DNA of 64,000 nt, taken from NCBI GenBank assembly GCA_023423335.1, contig JAFAFU010000073.1:1-64000 (forward strand). Reading direction: 5' to 3'. Source of the stretch: Bacillota bacterium (lineage in GTDB: Bacteria > Bacillota > Clostridia > Lachnospirales > Lachnospiraceae). Below the pieces are notes generated by a model that saw only the letters and a list, made by a program, of their open reading frames with translations, ran no database searches and had not been told where the DNA came from. The position numbers and the translations under genes were made by a program. This document shows, piece by piece, positions 35,559 to 44,711 of this stretch. The number at the start of each line of letters is the position of its first letter. The first letter of the stretch is position 1.

Positions 35559-38500
35559 ATGAGGGAAAAAATCGAACGTTTTTCAAAAGGTGTTTTTGAA
35601 TTCGAACTTCCTTTTCTCTGCTTATCTGAGGATACGATCGATATTACCGTCCCCGCAGGCAGGGTTTATGAAGGCAGCGTAACCATCAGTAATAATGCCG
35701 AAAGACCTATGAAGGGTGTAATCTATACCTCCCACAGGCTGTTTATGCCGGTGAATAATACCTTTTGCGGTGCGGTGAACCAGATACCTTACCGTTTTGA
35801 TGCGACCTTTTTAAAAGCGGGAGATGACCTGCGGGGAGAGCTTAACATTGTAAGTGACTGCGGAGATATTTCCCTTCCTTTCCATGTCCGGATAGAAGCC
35901 CCCTACTGCAATACTTCCCTGGGGAAGGTGAAGGATCTGTTTCAATTTGCCAATCTGGCAAGGATGGACTGGACAGAAGCCAAGAAATTATTCCGTTCCG
36001 ACGACTTTGAACGGATTATACTAAGAAATGACGAGAAATACAATATCATCTATCATAATCTGTTAAAAAACATTTCTACCAGCCAGGCCTTAGAGGAATT
36101 TCTGATCGTAATACATAAAAAATCAAGAATTGAATTAAGTATAGATAAGACCGCCCTTTCCTATGAGGTTTCCGAAGAGGAATTTATGGACAAGCTGGTC
36201 TTGACAAAGAATCATTGGGGCTATGCTGAGATCAGAGTCAGCACGGATGTTCCCTTTATCCGGCTGGAACAAAAATTCGTATGGGCGGACCGCTTTATCG
36301 GAAATACCCATCAGGTGTCCTTCGTGGTTGTTCCGCAGAATATGAAGAAGGGGAAAAACTTCGGAAGGATATACATTAAGACGGTTCACCAGACTATCGT
36401 GGCGGAGCTGGTATGCCACAAAAAAGACCGGACGGCAGAAGACACAGGGAAGAAAAAGGCTGCAGGCAGACTGTCCTATCGGTTAACGAGGAATTATCTG
36501 GAGCTTAGGCTGGACCGGGTCAGTCCCGCCCGCTACATAGAGACGGCAGAATCCCTTCTGAAGGAGGCACCTCAGCCGGAGGGGAACTTAAGGCGGCTGA
36601 TGGATATACATCTGGCACTCGTTTCCGGCAGAACGAAGGCTGCCGGACAGCTCCTGAATGAGCTGGCAAGGGAGGAAGCAGTTCTCAAAAAAACCTCGGT
36701 TTTGGCGTATTGTGCATATCTTTATCTGGATGCATTATTTCGTAAGAATGAGGAAATCATCCGGAATGCTGCGGAGGAAATACGCAGGTACTATTTGGGC
36801 GGTCATTTTGATTGGAGAATCCTCTGGTTTTTACTATATACGGACCGGCGGTATGAGAAAAATAAGAGTCTGAAGCTGGCAGATATCAAGGAACAGTTCG
36901 AATCAGGCTGCAGGAGCCCGATCCTTTATTATGAGGCCGTATTGATTTTTGAGGAGGAGCCGTATCTGCTCCGTGATCTGGGTGATTTTGAATTGCAGGT
37001 ATATCGGTTTGGTATTCGTTATGGCCTGGTGTCCGCAGAGACAGCCCTGCAATATACCTATCTGGCAAATAAGCGGAAGAACTACCAGCCCTTAATCTTT
37101 CGCTGTCTGACGACCCTGTATGAAGCCTATGGCAAATCCGAAATTCTTGCGGCCATCTGCTCCATGCTGATTAAGGGACTGAAGAAATCAACGAAGTATT
37201 TTGAGTGGTTCCGGCTGGGTATCGATGCACAGCTTCGGATCACCGAGCTCTATGAATATTATATTTATTCGGCGGACGAGGCCATGGATGCACCTCTTGC
37301 CCAGCCGGTATTGCTTTATTTTATCTATAACAGCAGCTTAAACGACAGAAAAAGGGCCTTTCTGTATGCCAATATTATTAAAAACAAAGAAAAAAATAAT
37401 ACAATTTATCGCACCTATTATAAGAGAATGGAAGTGTTTGCCTTAAAGCAGGCGGAGGTCCATAATATTAGCCCTAATCTGGTAGTCCTGTATCGGGAGT
37501 TTATGGACCTTAGAGCGATCAGCTCGGAGATGGCAAGGCATCTGCCCCATGTAATTTTTACCCACGAAATTATCTGCAATAATCGGAATATGACAGCCGT
37601 ATCGGTGAGCCACAGGGAATTAAAGGAGGAGGAAACCATTCCTCTGACCGATGGACGGGCTTATGTTCAGATATATACCCAAAATACGGATATTTTTCTG
37701 TTGGATGCCCACGGTAACCGCTATACGGTATCTGTGGATTATGAGCTGTGTCCCCTCATGCCTCTGGAGGAGCAGGATTATATGAAGCTGGATTATGCCA
37801 GTCATCCGATGCTGCTGCTTCATATTCTGGAACGTTACCAAAGCTACCGGATCATCAGTGAGCAGGCCATTGCTTTAAGACAGCAGGTGCTGCAGATTTC
37901 AGGTCTTCAGAAGGATTATGCCACCTTATGCCTGACGGATCTGATTGATTACTATTATGAGAATTATAATGAGGTGCTGCTGGAGCAATTTCTGTCCGCT
38001 CTGGAGCTGGACCGGATCAGGGAAGCCGACCGGATCCGTTTCCTGGAATATCTGGTTATCCGGGGACATTTTGATAAGGCTTTGGAGGCCTTAAAGAATT
38101 TTGGCTTTGAAGGGGTCTCCGTAAAGCGTCTGGTCAGAATGTGCTCTTCCTGGATCAAAAACTCAGGTTCGGAGCTGAAGCATGAATTATTAATTTCCCT
38201 ATGCCACTATATCTTCACCCAGGGAAAATATGATGAAGCAATTCTTGGCTATCTGGTCAGGCATTATTATGGTCCGACCGATCAGCTGCTCTGCCTGTGG
38301 AAGGCTGCGAGGGGCTTCGAATTGGAGACCCATCTGCTGGAGGAGCGTCTGCTGGTCCAGACGCTTTTCACGGAAAATAATCTGGCTGACAGCTTACAGG
38401 TGTTTGAGGAATATTACCGGAATGTATCAAACCATCAGCTGGTCAGGGCATTCCTTACGTTCCATGCTTATCAGTTTCTTGTTCATGATAATAAAATCGA

Positions 38501-39113
38501 TACAGGGTTATTTCAGATAATGAGAAGGGAACTTAATTATGAGGAAAATGATATCTGCTTATTGGCCTGGATGAAATATCATTCCGGACGTAAGGGGCTT
38601 GCCGAAGGGGAGTATGATTTTATTGCCTGCCATATCAGCCGCCTGGAGAAGAAGGGTATCCTGCTGCCGTTTTTTATGGACTACGCGGATAAGGTAAAAT
38701 TGCCGGGACGTATGATGGACAAATATTATATCGAGCATAAGGCCGACCCAAAGGTTCAGGTCTATCTCCATTACCGGCTGCGCGGAAATAAGGAAGAGAC
38801 GGATTATATCACGGAACGGCTGCCAAATACCTATCTGGGGATTCATGTGAAGGAGCTGGTGCTTTTTTATCATGAAGTTCTTCAGTACTACATAACGGAG
38901 GAAACGGAACGGGAGGTAAAGGTGACGGATACCTTCCAGGTCCGCAATAACCGGGAAGGAACTGCGGAGGAATCCAGATTCAGCCAGATCAATATGATGC
39001 TGATGGCCAGAGAGATGCAGGATGAGAAGACTCTGATGGATATGATGGAGCATTATATAGTATCCGAATATATCATAGAAAACAGTTTTAAGCCGGTGGA
39101 TATGAAACCATAG
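35559..39113 (+). CDS. DUF5717 family giant helical-repeat protein
   Basis: An 1184-residue protein with no signal peptide or membrane helix. I recognise it as DUF5717, of unknown function. About residues 20-115 and 190-290 look like beta-sandwich domains (for example ITVPAGRVYEGSVTISNNAE). Residues of about 300-640 and 760-1100 are long runs of amphipathic helices that resemble TPR or alpha-solenoid repeats, interrupted by a beta-rich segment near 680-750 (PLTDGRAYVQIYTQN). Such proteins are scaffolds. GAGGAGG precedes ATG 35559. It heads a co-oriented series with the DUF5716 gene, a TPR gene and a coiled-coil membrane gene, with gaps of 104, 19 and 113 bases. Confidence 0.8.
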   Translation: MREKIERFSKGVFEFELPFLCLSEDTIDITVPAGRVYEGSVTISNNAERPMKGVIYTSHRLFMPVNNTFCGAVNQIPYRFDATFLKAGDDLRGELNIVSDCGDISLPFHVRIEAPYCNTSLGKVKDLFQFANLARMDWTEAKKLFRSDDFERIILRNDEKYNIIYHNLLKNISTSQALEEFLIVIHKKSRIELSIDKTALSYEVSEEEFMDKLVLTKNHWGYAEIRVSTDVPFIRLEQKFVWADRFIGNTHQVSFVVVPQNMKKGKNFGRIYIKTVHQTIVAELVCHKKDRTAEDTGKKKAAGRLSYRLTRNYLELRLDRVSPARYIETAESLLKEAPQPEGNLRRLMDIHLALVSGRTKAAGQLLNELAREEAVLKKTSVLAYCAYLYLDALFRKNEEIIRNAAEEIRRYYLGGHFDWRILWFLLYTDRRYEKNKSLKLADIKEQFESGCRSPILYYEAVLIFEEEPYLLRDLGDFELQVYRFGIRYGLVSAETALQYTYLANKRKNYQPLIFRCLTTLYEAYGKSEILAAICSMLIKGLKKSTKYFEWFRLGIDAQLRITELYEYYIYSADEAMDAPLAQPVLLYFIYNSSLNDRKRAFLYANIIKNKEKNNTIYRTYYKRMEVFALKQAEVHNISPNLVVLYREFMDLRAISSEMARHLPHVIFTHEIICNNRNMTAVSVSHRELKEEETIPLTDGRAYVQIYTQNTDIFLLDAHGNRYTVSVDYELCPLMPLEEQDYMKLDYASHPMLLLHILERYQSYRIISEQAIALRQQVLQISGLQKDYATLCLTDLIDYYYENYNEVLLEQFLSALELDRIREADRIRFLEYLVIRGHFDKALEALKNFGFEGVSVKRLVRMCSSWIKNSGSELKHELLISLCHYIFTQGKYDEAILGYLVRHYYGPTDQLLCLWKAARGFELETHLLEERLLVQTLFTENNLADSLQVFEEYYRNVSNHQLVRAFLTFHAYQFLVHDNKIDTGLFQIMRRELNYEENDICLLAWMKYHSGRKGLAEGEYDFIACHISRLEKKGILLPFFMDYADKVKLPGRMMDKYYIEHKADPKVQVYLHYRLRGNKEETDYITERLPNTYLGIHVKELVLFYHEVLQYYITEETEREVKVTDTFQVRNNREGTAEESRFSQINMMLMAREMQDEKTLMDMMEHYIVSEYIIENSFKPVDMKP

Positions 39114-39217
39114 ATCAAAGCATGTAAGTACGCTGGGCACAAACTGACACAAAGGGCAGGGATGTTAGCTATTATGCCGGCACCCAAATCACGGGTATCG
39201 GCAGCAGGGAGATTAGA

Positions 39218-40504
39218 ATGAGAGGGGATAAGGAGACGATGGAAAACCAGCGCAAACTGATTATCGGATACGATTTATGTGATGACTTTTCAAGAATCAG
39301 CTGCTTCAGCTATAGAACCTTTGAACCAATCCCGATCAGCCCGGATGAGGATGAGGAAAACAGCCTGATTCCGACCGTATTATGTATAAAAAATGATACG
39401 AGGCTGTGGTGTTATGGAAATGAAGCCGTTTCAACTGCTCAGGGCGGTAACGGCATTCTCATAGATCATCTGGTCGACCGGTTAAAAAGCAGTGAGGAAA
39501 CCGAGATCCTGGGCCAGAGCTTTACCGGAGCCGCCCTGTTAGAGAAATTCCTCAGGAAATCCCTGATCCTGGTCAAGAACTATTTCCCGACAGAGACAAT
39601 CACGAAGCTGGTGGTAACCTTAAGGGAGACGGAGCCCAAGATTGTAGAGGGGGTCTACGAGGCCCTTTATCAGCTGGGAATTGAAAAAGACCGGGCAGTT
39701 GTCATCAGTCATGCAGGAGCATATATGTATTATGCACTTAGCCAGGACCGGCCCTTGTGGGCGAATGATGTGGGATTGTTCGATTTCAATGAATATGGCT
39801 TAAACTATTATCAAATCACCATTAACCGGAGATCTCTGCCTATGATAGCGGGCATGGAGAAGAAGGAATTTACGGATATCTTAAGCTACCCGATGCTGAA
39901 GCAAAAAGGCATAGATCCTTCTTACACCTTCTCGAATATTGCAAATACCGTCCTCTATAAACAGATTGTATCCACGATATATTTTACCGGCAAAGGCTTT
40001 CTGGGCGGCTGGGCAGAGGATGCAATCAGAGGACTCTGTGCGGGACGCCGGGTATTTATAGGTCAGAATCTGTATACGAAGGGCGCATGCTATGCTGCGA
40101 AGGAATTCGCCGGAGACAGGAAGCTGGGCGATATCATTCTGTTAAATAATGAGATGCTGGTGAGCTCCGTCAGCCTTAAGGTATATATGGATGCTGTGAT
40201 GAAGGAGCTGCTTCTGACGGATGCTGCCGTATCCTGGTATGAGGTGGATTCAGAAATTGAGGTGATTCTCCAGGGGGAACCGGAGCTGGAGGTTATCTTA
40301 AGAAATATCATGACGAAGGAAACGACCAGAGAGAGGCTGCGTCTCGGCCAAATTCCTGCGGGACGTCCGGACCGGATGACCCGGCTGGGAATCCGCCTGA
40401 CCTTTCTGGAACGATCCCTGGCAAAGCTTACGGTGACAGACCTGGGGTTCGGCGAATACTATCCGCCGTCGGGCAGGGTATGGGAGTTTACAATAGAGAC
40501 TTAG
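39218..40504 (+). CDS. DUF5716 family protein, actin/Hsp70-fold-like
   Basis: A 428-residue cytosolic protein that I recognise as DUF5716. It has an ASKHA-like layout. An N-terminal IIGYDLCDDFSRIS resembles the phosphate-1 loop of Hsp70 and ParM. AVVISHAGAYMYYAL is placed like the Hsp70 connecting block, NDVGLFDFNEYGLNYYQI like phosphate-2, and RRVFIGQNLYTKGACYAA like the adenosine motif. The phosphate-2 Gly-Gly-Thr is lost, so ATP turnover is uncertain. ATG 39218 has GGGAG upstream; ATG 39239 is an alternative, but its AAGGAG is only three bases away. Together with the DUF5717 partner it looks like a nucleotide-dependent switch in a complex. Confidence 0.78.
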   Translation: MRGDKETMENQRKLIIGYDLCDDFSRISCFSYRTFEPIPISPDEDEENSLIPTVLCIKNDTRLWCYGNEAVSTAQGGNGILIDHLVDRLKSSEETEILGQSFTGAALLEKFLRKSLILVKNYFPTETITKLVVTLRETEPKIVEGVYEALYQLGIEKDRAVVISHAGAYMYYALSQDRPLWANDVGLFDFNEYGLNYYQITINRRSLPMIAGMEKKEFTDILSYPMLKQKGIDPSYTFSNIANTVLYKQIVSTIYFTGKGFLGGWAEDAIRGLCAGRRVFIGQNLYTKGACYAAKEFAGDRKLGDIILLNNEMLVSSVSLKVYMDAVMKELLLTDAAVSWYEVDSEIEVILQGEPELEVILRNIMTKETTRERLRLGQIPAGRPDRMTRLGIRLTFLERSLAKLTVTDLGFGEYYPPSGRVWEFTIET

Positions 40505-40523
40505 AGAAATGGGGTAATATGGT

Positions 40524-41348
40524 ATGGGAAAACTGATATTATGCAGCGGCAGAAGGACGGACCGGCCTTATGTGTTTGGGGCGGCCGGTATCAGGGTTTA
40601 CTCGATGGAAGAGCTGGTATTCTATATCAATAGCCATATTTATTTTATCGACCAGGATACCTTCTCGGATGATTTATTTGAATGGATCGGGACAGAACTT
40701 AAACTGACTGTCAGGGCAGAGAAGTTAAAATATCTGAAGAGCCAAAAGGCGGATATCAGGACCCTGCTGGCAGCAGTCTTATGCAGCGCGGACTATTATA
40801 CGGAACAGGAGATCAAGGAACTTATTAAGACCTTGGACGAGCTGAATGGTATGACTCCGGTTAAGAGGAGCTGCATCCGAGCATACTGTTATCTGGAGAA
40901 CCGAAAATATTCAGAAGCGGCAGATGGATATGAACAGATTTTGAATTCGAAGGAAGCAGCCGGTCTGACTCCTGAGGAATACGGGGATATTCTTCATGAT
41001 CTGGCTGTTGCACAGATTCACAGCAAAGGTCTGGCAGAAGCCTCCGAGACCTTTCGGCAGGCCTATGAACGCAATCATAGGGCGGAAAGCCTCCGGCAAT
41101 ATCTATATACGCTAAAGCTAAGTAATCGGATGGATTTGTTTTATCAAAAAGCAGAAGAATATCAGTTGGGCAATGACTTGAATGAAGATATCCTTCGGAC
41201 TATGGAGCAATTGGAGGAGCAGGCCAGGGACGGTAAAGCCATGGCGGACTTACATAAATTAAAGAAATTGAGGGCCGAAGGCAGAATTGCAGAATACCAG
41301 CAGAGGCTTGATGAGATGCTTGAAGGCTGGATTACGTCTGTCCGCTGA
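40524..41348 (+). CDS. TPR-like protein of the DUF5717/DUF5716 cluster
   Basis: A 274-residue cytosolic protein. Residues 1 to about 110 begin with LILCSGRRTDRPYVFGAAGIRVYSMEELVFYI, a segment I have no family name for. Residues of about 120-215 contain at least two tetratricopeptide-like helix pairs (AYCYLENRKYSEAADGYEQIL and LAVAQIHSKGLAEASETF). The end is a charged helix that may form a coiled coil. It starts 19 bases after the DUF5716 gene, so translation of the two is likely linked. GGGG sits nine bases before ATG 40524. A scaffold or adaptor role is inferred. Confidence 0.75.
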   Translation: MGKLILCSGRRTDRPYVFGAAGIRVYSMEELVFYINSHIYFIDQDTFSDDLFEWIGTELKLTVRAEKLKYLKSQKADIRTLLAAVLCSADYYTEQEIKELIKTLDELNGMTPVKRSCIRAYCYLENRKYSEAADGYEQILNSKEAAGLTPEEYGDILHDLAVAQIHSKGLAEASETFRQAYERNHRAESLRQYLYTLKLSNRMDLFYQKAEEYQLGNDLNEDILRTMEQLEEQARDGKAMADLHKLKKLRAEGRIAEYQQRLDEMLEGWITSVR

Positions 41349-41461
41349 GAAATTGGCCGGGCAGGAATCAAGGAAAAACAGGGAAGATAAATTCATATAT
41401 GCTTTTACGATAAAATGATGATGAAAAGGCGAAGAGATAGCCGGTTCGGGAGAGATAAATT

Positions 41462-42661
41462 ATGGCATGGTTTTCGAAGTTGATTTCAGGAAAAAAAAAC
41501 AGAGGAGATATCTATGATACTCCGGGGACGGTATCCGCTCATCGCACCGACCCGGAAGTAAAAAAATCCTTCCGGATTAAGACAAAGTCGGATCGGCTGG
41601 CATTAATTACGGAGACCTGTGAACAGATTCTTGATCATATGAAGCAGATCGATGAAGCTAAGGTGGAGTATCAGGCGGTAACCTCCTATCTGACGGATAT
41701 GCAGAAGCTGGATCTGATCCCGAAGGAACAGAGAGAGAATCTGGAGGATGCGGCACGCAGAATCCTGAATTTGAACAAGGAACGGGAAAAATTCCGGGAG
41801 AAGAACACCGGGATAACGGATGCACAATATCGGCTGTTTGAACGTTATGAGCTTCAATTACCCAGAGAGCTGGAGGCGATCCGTGAGAGCGAGAGATATC
41901 AGGGTGTGATTCAGATGGATTTGGAGCAGCTGCAGAAAGAGAAGCAGAATCTTATGAAGGAGGAAAGCGACATCCAAAGTAAGCACTCCTTCTTGAAAGG
42001 AATTGCGGTTACTACCTGTGTCATAATCGTTCTGCTGTTCGGAGTATTCGCTGCCCTTGGCAGTGCAACCGGCGCAAATCTGACCTTACCCTTCTTGCTG
42101 ACCGTACTTATGGGTATGGCTACCGCCATGTACATCTTTATGGAGGCAAGAAAGAATGTCCATGACATTAAGATTATCGAGCTGAAGTATAAACGGCAGG
42201 TCATGCTGATGAACAAGGTAAAGCTTAAATCGGTGAATAACCGGAATTACCTGGAGTACACCTATAGTAAATATATGGTGGACAACTATAATCAACTGAG
42301 AGCCGGTTGGGAAGAGTACATCAAAGTAAAGGATGAAACCAGAAGGTTTAAAAATAATACGGAGCTATTGGAGTTTTATAACAATGAATTGATTCATGAA
42401 CTTAAAAAATTCGGAATCGCCGACTCGGAGATATGGATTTATCAGCCGTCCGCCATCCTTGACAGCAAGGAAATGGTTGAGGTCAGACACCGGCTCAATG
42501 TACGCAGGCAAAAGCTCAGGGAGCGGATTGAGATGAACAGCAGCCAGAGGGAAGAGGCGGTTGCCCTGATTAATACCATAGTGACGGAATATCCGGACTG
42601 TGAAGAGGAGGCAATCCATATTTTAAAGAGATACAGACTCCAGAGGACTACGCAGAGTTAA
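41462..42661 (+). CDS. Coiled-coil protein with two central membrane helices
   Basis: A 399-residue protein I do not recognise. An N-terminal cytosolic part has about 140 residues of heptad-rich helix (residues 40-185). Two adjacent membrane helices (GIAVTTCVIIVLLFGVFAALG and LTLPFLLTVLMGMATAMYIF, about 182-225) form a hairpin. A second long helical region follows (225-395), so both coiled coils should be in the cytoplasm and the loop outside is only a few residues. GGGAGAG precedes ATG 41462. As the fourth gene of the DUF5717/DUF5716 series it could be the membrane anchor of that complex. Confidence 0.75.
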   Translation: MAWFSKLISGKKNRGDIYDTPGTVSAHRTDPEVKKSFRIKTKSDRLALITETCEQILDHMKQIDEAKVEYQAVTSYLTDMQKLDLIPKEQRENLEDAARRILNLNKEREKFREKNTGITDAQYRLFERYELQLPRELEAIRESERYQGVIQMDLEQLQKEKQNLMKEESDIQSKHSFLKGIAVTTCVIIVLLFGVFAALGSATGANLTLPFLLTVLMGMATAMYIFMEARKNVHDIKIIELKYKRQVMLMNKVKLKSVNNRNYLEYTYSKYMVDNYNQLRAGWEEYIKVKDETRRFKNNTELLEFYNNELIHELKKFGIADSEIWIYQPSAILDSKEMVEVRHRLNVRRQKLRERIEMNSSQREEAVALINTIVTEYPDCEEEAIHILKRYRLQRTTQS

Positions 42662-42721
42662 GCAAAGAGGCTTCTTTCATCAGATTTTGTAATGGCGTAA
42701 AGCGCCATAATGGAGGAAAAT

Positions 42722-43405
42722 ATGGCGGATAAGAAAATCAAGCATATATTACTGATATTATTAAAGCTGGCTGTGGCAGGTATTCTGCTGATGACAGTAA
42801 TTCTGGCAGGAATTAATTTATATATTAAGGCATCCGTCAGGGACCGGATATTGACGCCGGAGGAAGCCTCCGAACTGGATGCAGATTGTATTCTGGTATT
42901 GGGTGCGGGGGTATGGGAGAATGGGAGACCGAGCCATATGTTAACAGACCGTCTTCTGCAGGGAATTGAGCTTTATCAGGCCGGTGCTTCCGACCGGATA
43001 CTGATGAGCGGGGATCATGGCCGTGAGGGGTATGATGAGGTGAATGTGATGAAGGATTTCGCCGCCCGGCGGGAAGTCCCTTCGGAGCATATTTTTATGG
43101 ATCATGCTGGTTTTTCCACCTATGAAAGCATGTACCGGGCCAGGGATATCTTTGAAGCAGATAAGATTATCATAGTCACCCAGCAATACCATCTCTACCG
43201 GGCTCTATACATTGCTAAAGCCCTGGGGCTGGATGCGTATGGCGTGGCCTCCGATCCAAGAGAGTATGCCGGGCAGAATTATCGGGATGTTCGGGAGTTC
43301 GCAGCCAGGATCAAGGATTTCCTTTATGTAATCATTAAGCCGAAGCCAACCTACCTGGGAGAGACTATTCCGGTCTATGGGAACGGGGATGTTACCAACG
43401 ATTGA
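42722..43405 (+). CDS. ElyC/SanA/YdcF family (DUF218) membrane protein
   Basis: A 227-residue protein with one N-terminal membrane helix (ILLILLKLAVAGILLMTVILAGI) and an outer DUF218 domain. Family motifs are ILVLGAGVWENGRPSHMLTDRL, LMSGDHGREGYDEVNVM and IIVTQQYHLYRALYIA, where the final His/Tyr region is conserved. SanA and ElyC relatives affect peptidoglycan or envelope integrity in Gram-negative bacteria; VanZ-like claims do not apply here. ATG 42722 has GGAGG five bases before it; the ATG four codons earlier overlaps that site. A small hairpin (42692-42708) precedes the ribosome site. It may belong to the upstream four-gene unit. Confidence 0.85.
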   Translation: MADKKIKHILLILLKLAVAGILLMTVILAGINLYIKASVRDRILTPEEASELDADCILVLGAGVWENGRPSHMLTDRLLQGIELYQAGASDRILMSGDHGREGYDEVNVMKDFAARREVPSEHIFMDHAGFSTYESMYRARDIFEADKIIIVTQQYHLYRALYIAKALGLDAYGVASDPREYAGQNYRDVREFAARIKDFLYVIIKPKPTYLGETIPVYGNGDVTND

Positions 43406-43480
43406 ATAGATGGAAATGATTATTTAAGATATAGCGTGGAAAGCAAGAATATCAGAATATGAAGTTTTTAATCTGCAAAG

Positions 43481-43564
43481 TATGCTATCTTTCCATTATA
43501 GTGTGGGAAACTATTTTTGAGGGAGTCTGAACACTTATGCTATCTTCCCAGAGTAGTGTGGAAT
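43481..43564. repeat. Two imperfect 29-bp direct repeats, each with internal dyad
   Basis: Copies at 43481-43509 and 43536-43564 share TATGCTATCTT-YCCA-N3-TAGTGTGG. Each contains a short inverted pair (TTTCCA/TGGGAAA or TTCCCA/TGGAA). They lie in the spacer after the SanA-like gene, where no gene is visible up to 43795. They may be regulator sites or a decayed repeat element. Confidence 0.55.
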
Positions 43565-43701
43565 TTGAGATAAGTATTGTATTTTACTTTAATAAGCGAT
43601 AGACTTTTAATTCTTTTTGTAATATATATAATAGTAAAAACATTATCTATGCAAGTCAATCAAAACAAGTTTGCGATATAATATTTATATAATGTACACT
43701 C

Positions 43702-43749
43702 GTAGGGACGAACTGTGTTCGTTCACGGATGGTCGCAGACCGTCCCTAC
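43702..43749. repeat. 48-bp REP/MITE-like hairpin
   Basis: GTAGGGACG (43702-43710) and CGTCCCTAC (43741-43749) are perfect terminal arms around a 30-base interior with a further short inverted pair. Elements with GTAGGG(A/G)CG ends are a common class of dispersed small repeat. It lies immediately upstream of a small unknown gene. Confidence 0.6.
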
Positions 43750-43795
43750 ATGGGGATGTAGATTATTTATAATTAGACGAAAGCGAGAGAAGAAA

Positions 43796-44101
43796 ATGGA
43801 GCAAGGTACAATGACTTTCCCAGAAAATGAATATTCTTTGATTGTTAACCGATTGAATCAGGGAAAGACTTGTTATACAACAAGAGTATATAAAGAATTG
43901 GGTATATACAGAGAAGGTGTGAAATATAACACTCCGTGGAATCAAACTATTGTTGTGATTCAAATACAGCAATTCAATAAAATTGCAGACCACCCTTTTT
44001 ACAAGGAACTAACTCCGGCTCAACGTGAAGAAATCTATCAGTATTCTGAGAAAGCTGACAAATCTTATGAACTAATTGCCTTTAAACTTATTGAAAAATA
44101 A
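43796..44101 (+). CDS. Small protein of unknown function
   Basis: A 101-residue protein with no signal peptide or membrane helix. The segment VNRLNQGKTCYTTRVYKELGIYREGVKYNT has a weak likeness to the substrate loop of ASCH/PUA-like domains (G-x-K-T-x-x-x-R), too weak for a call. A C-terminal half rich in Glu, Gln and Tyr should be helical. Codon use is AT-rich. The start is set at ATG 43796; the only ribosome-like sequence is AGAGAAG. An in-frame extension to 43715 would run through the hairpin repeat and is rejected. Confidence 0.6.
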   Translation: MEQGTMTFPENEYSLIVNRLNQGKTCYTTRVYKELGIYREGVKYNTPWNQTIVVIQIQQFNKIADHPFYKELTPAQREEIYQYSEKADKSYELIAFKLIEK

Positions 44102-44261
44102 ATGTGATAAAATTTTAAAACACCCGATAATAAGCATTATGTTATTAGTTAATAAAAATATCATAATCACTTGATTATCGAGATTAGTTACATATATAAA
44201 CCAAAGAAAAGTTTAAAAAGAATACCACACTAAATTTTAAATAATCGAAATAATAAAATAC

Positions 44262-44290
44262 TTGACATTATGAAAAACTTTGCATAATAT
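44262..44290 (+). promoter_or_regulatory. Promoter of the valS T-box transcript
   Basis: TTGACA (44262-44267) and TAATAT (44285-44290) are 17 bases apart, in an AT-rich stretch about 50 bases before the T-box. It is among the best promoter matches in the window. Confidence 0.8.
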
Positions 44291-44324
44291 ATAACTAATA
44301 TTCCATAGAGAAAAATGTAATGAT

Positions 44325-44552
44325 GGAGAGGATTAAATAAGCAGTGCTTAGCAGAGAGGACCGCTCACCGGCTGAAAGGTGGTCTGAAGCGAACTTATTG
44401 AAGGTAGCTCCGGAACAGCATTTCTGAACCCGTCAGGTGTGTAGGAAGTGCCGGGAAGTCCCGTTACAGACCAAGAGTTGGCCAGAGCAGCATTGGCCAT
44501 AAATAAAGGTGGTACCACGGTTCTTCGTCCTTTGCGGCGACGGGCCTTTTTT
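44325..44552 (+). promoter_or_regulatory. T-box leader with terminator, valS
   Basis: The leader has the T-box core AAAGGTGGTACCACGG (44505-44520), which pairs with the uncharged tRNA acceptor end in the antiterminator. A Stem I region at about 44350-44415 contains AGAGAGGACC and an ACCGGCTGAAAGGT apical part. A GTA triplet at 44404-44406 is a possible valine specifier, with low certainty. A weak stem with CGTC/GACG and a T6 run (44547-44552) form the terminator. Uncharged tRNA-Val should favour read-through into valS. Confidence 0.88.
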
Positions 44553-44711
44553 GTTGTCCGTCAGACCACAGCGGGCAATTAAAATGTGTATCCGGAATGG
44601 CAGAAGAAATTCCGGTACAAAAGCTGGCAATACATGGGAGAGGTTAACCGGAAAGAAAATGTACTGCCAATGCAAAATTGCCGTCAATTTAAAACAGAAG
44701 GAGAGATTACC

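Noticed and set aside
43715..43795. 27-residue N-terminal extension of the small unknown gene
   Set aside because: The extension encodes the REP-like hairpin and has no ribosome site; ATG 43796 is more plausible.
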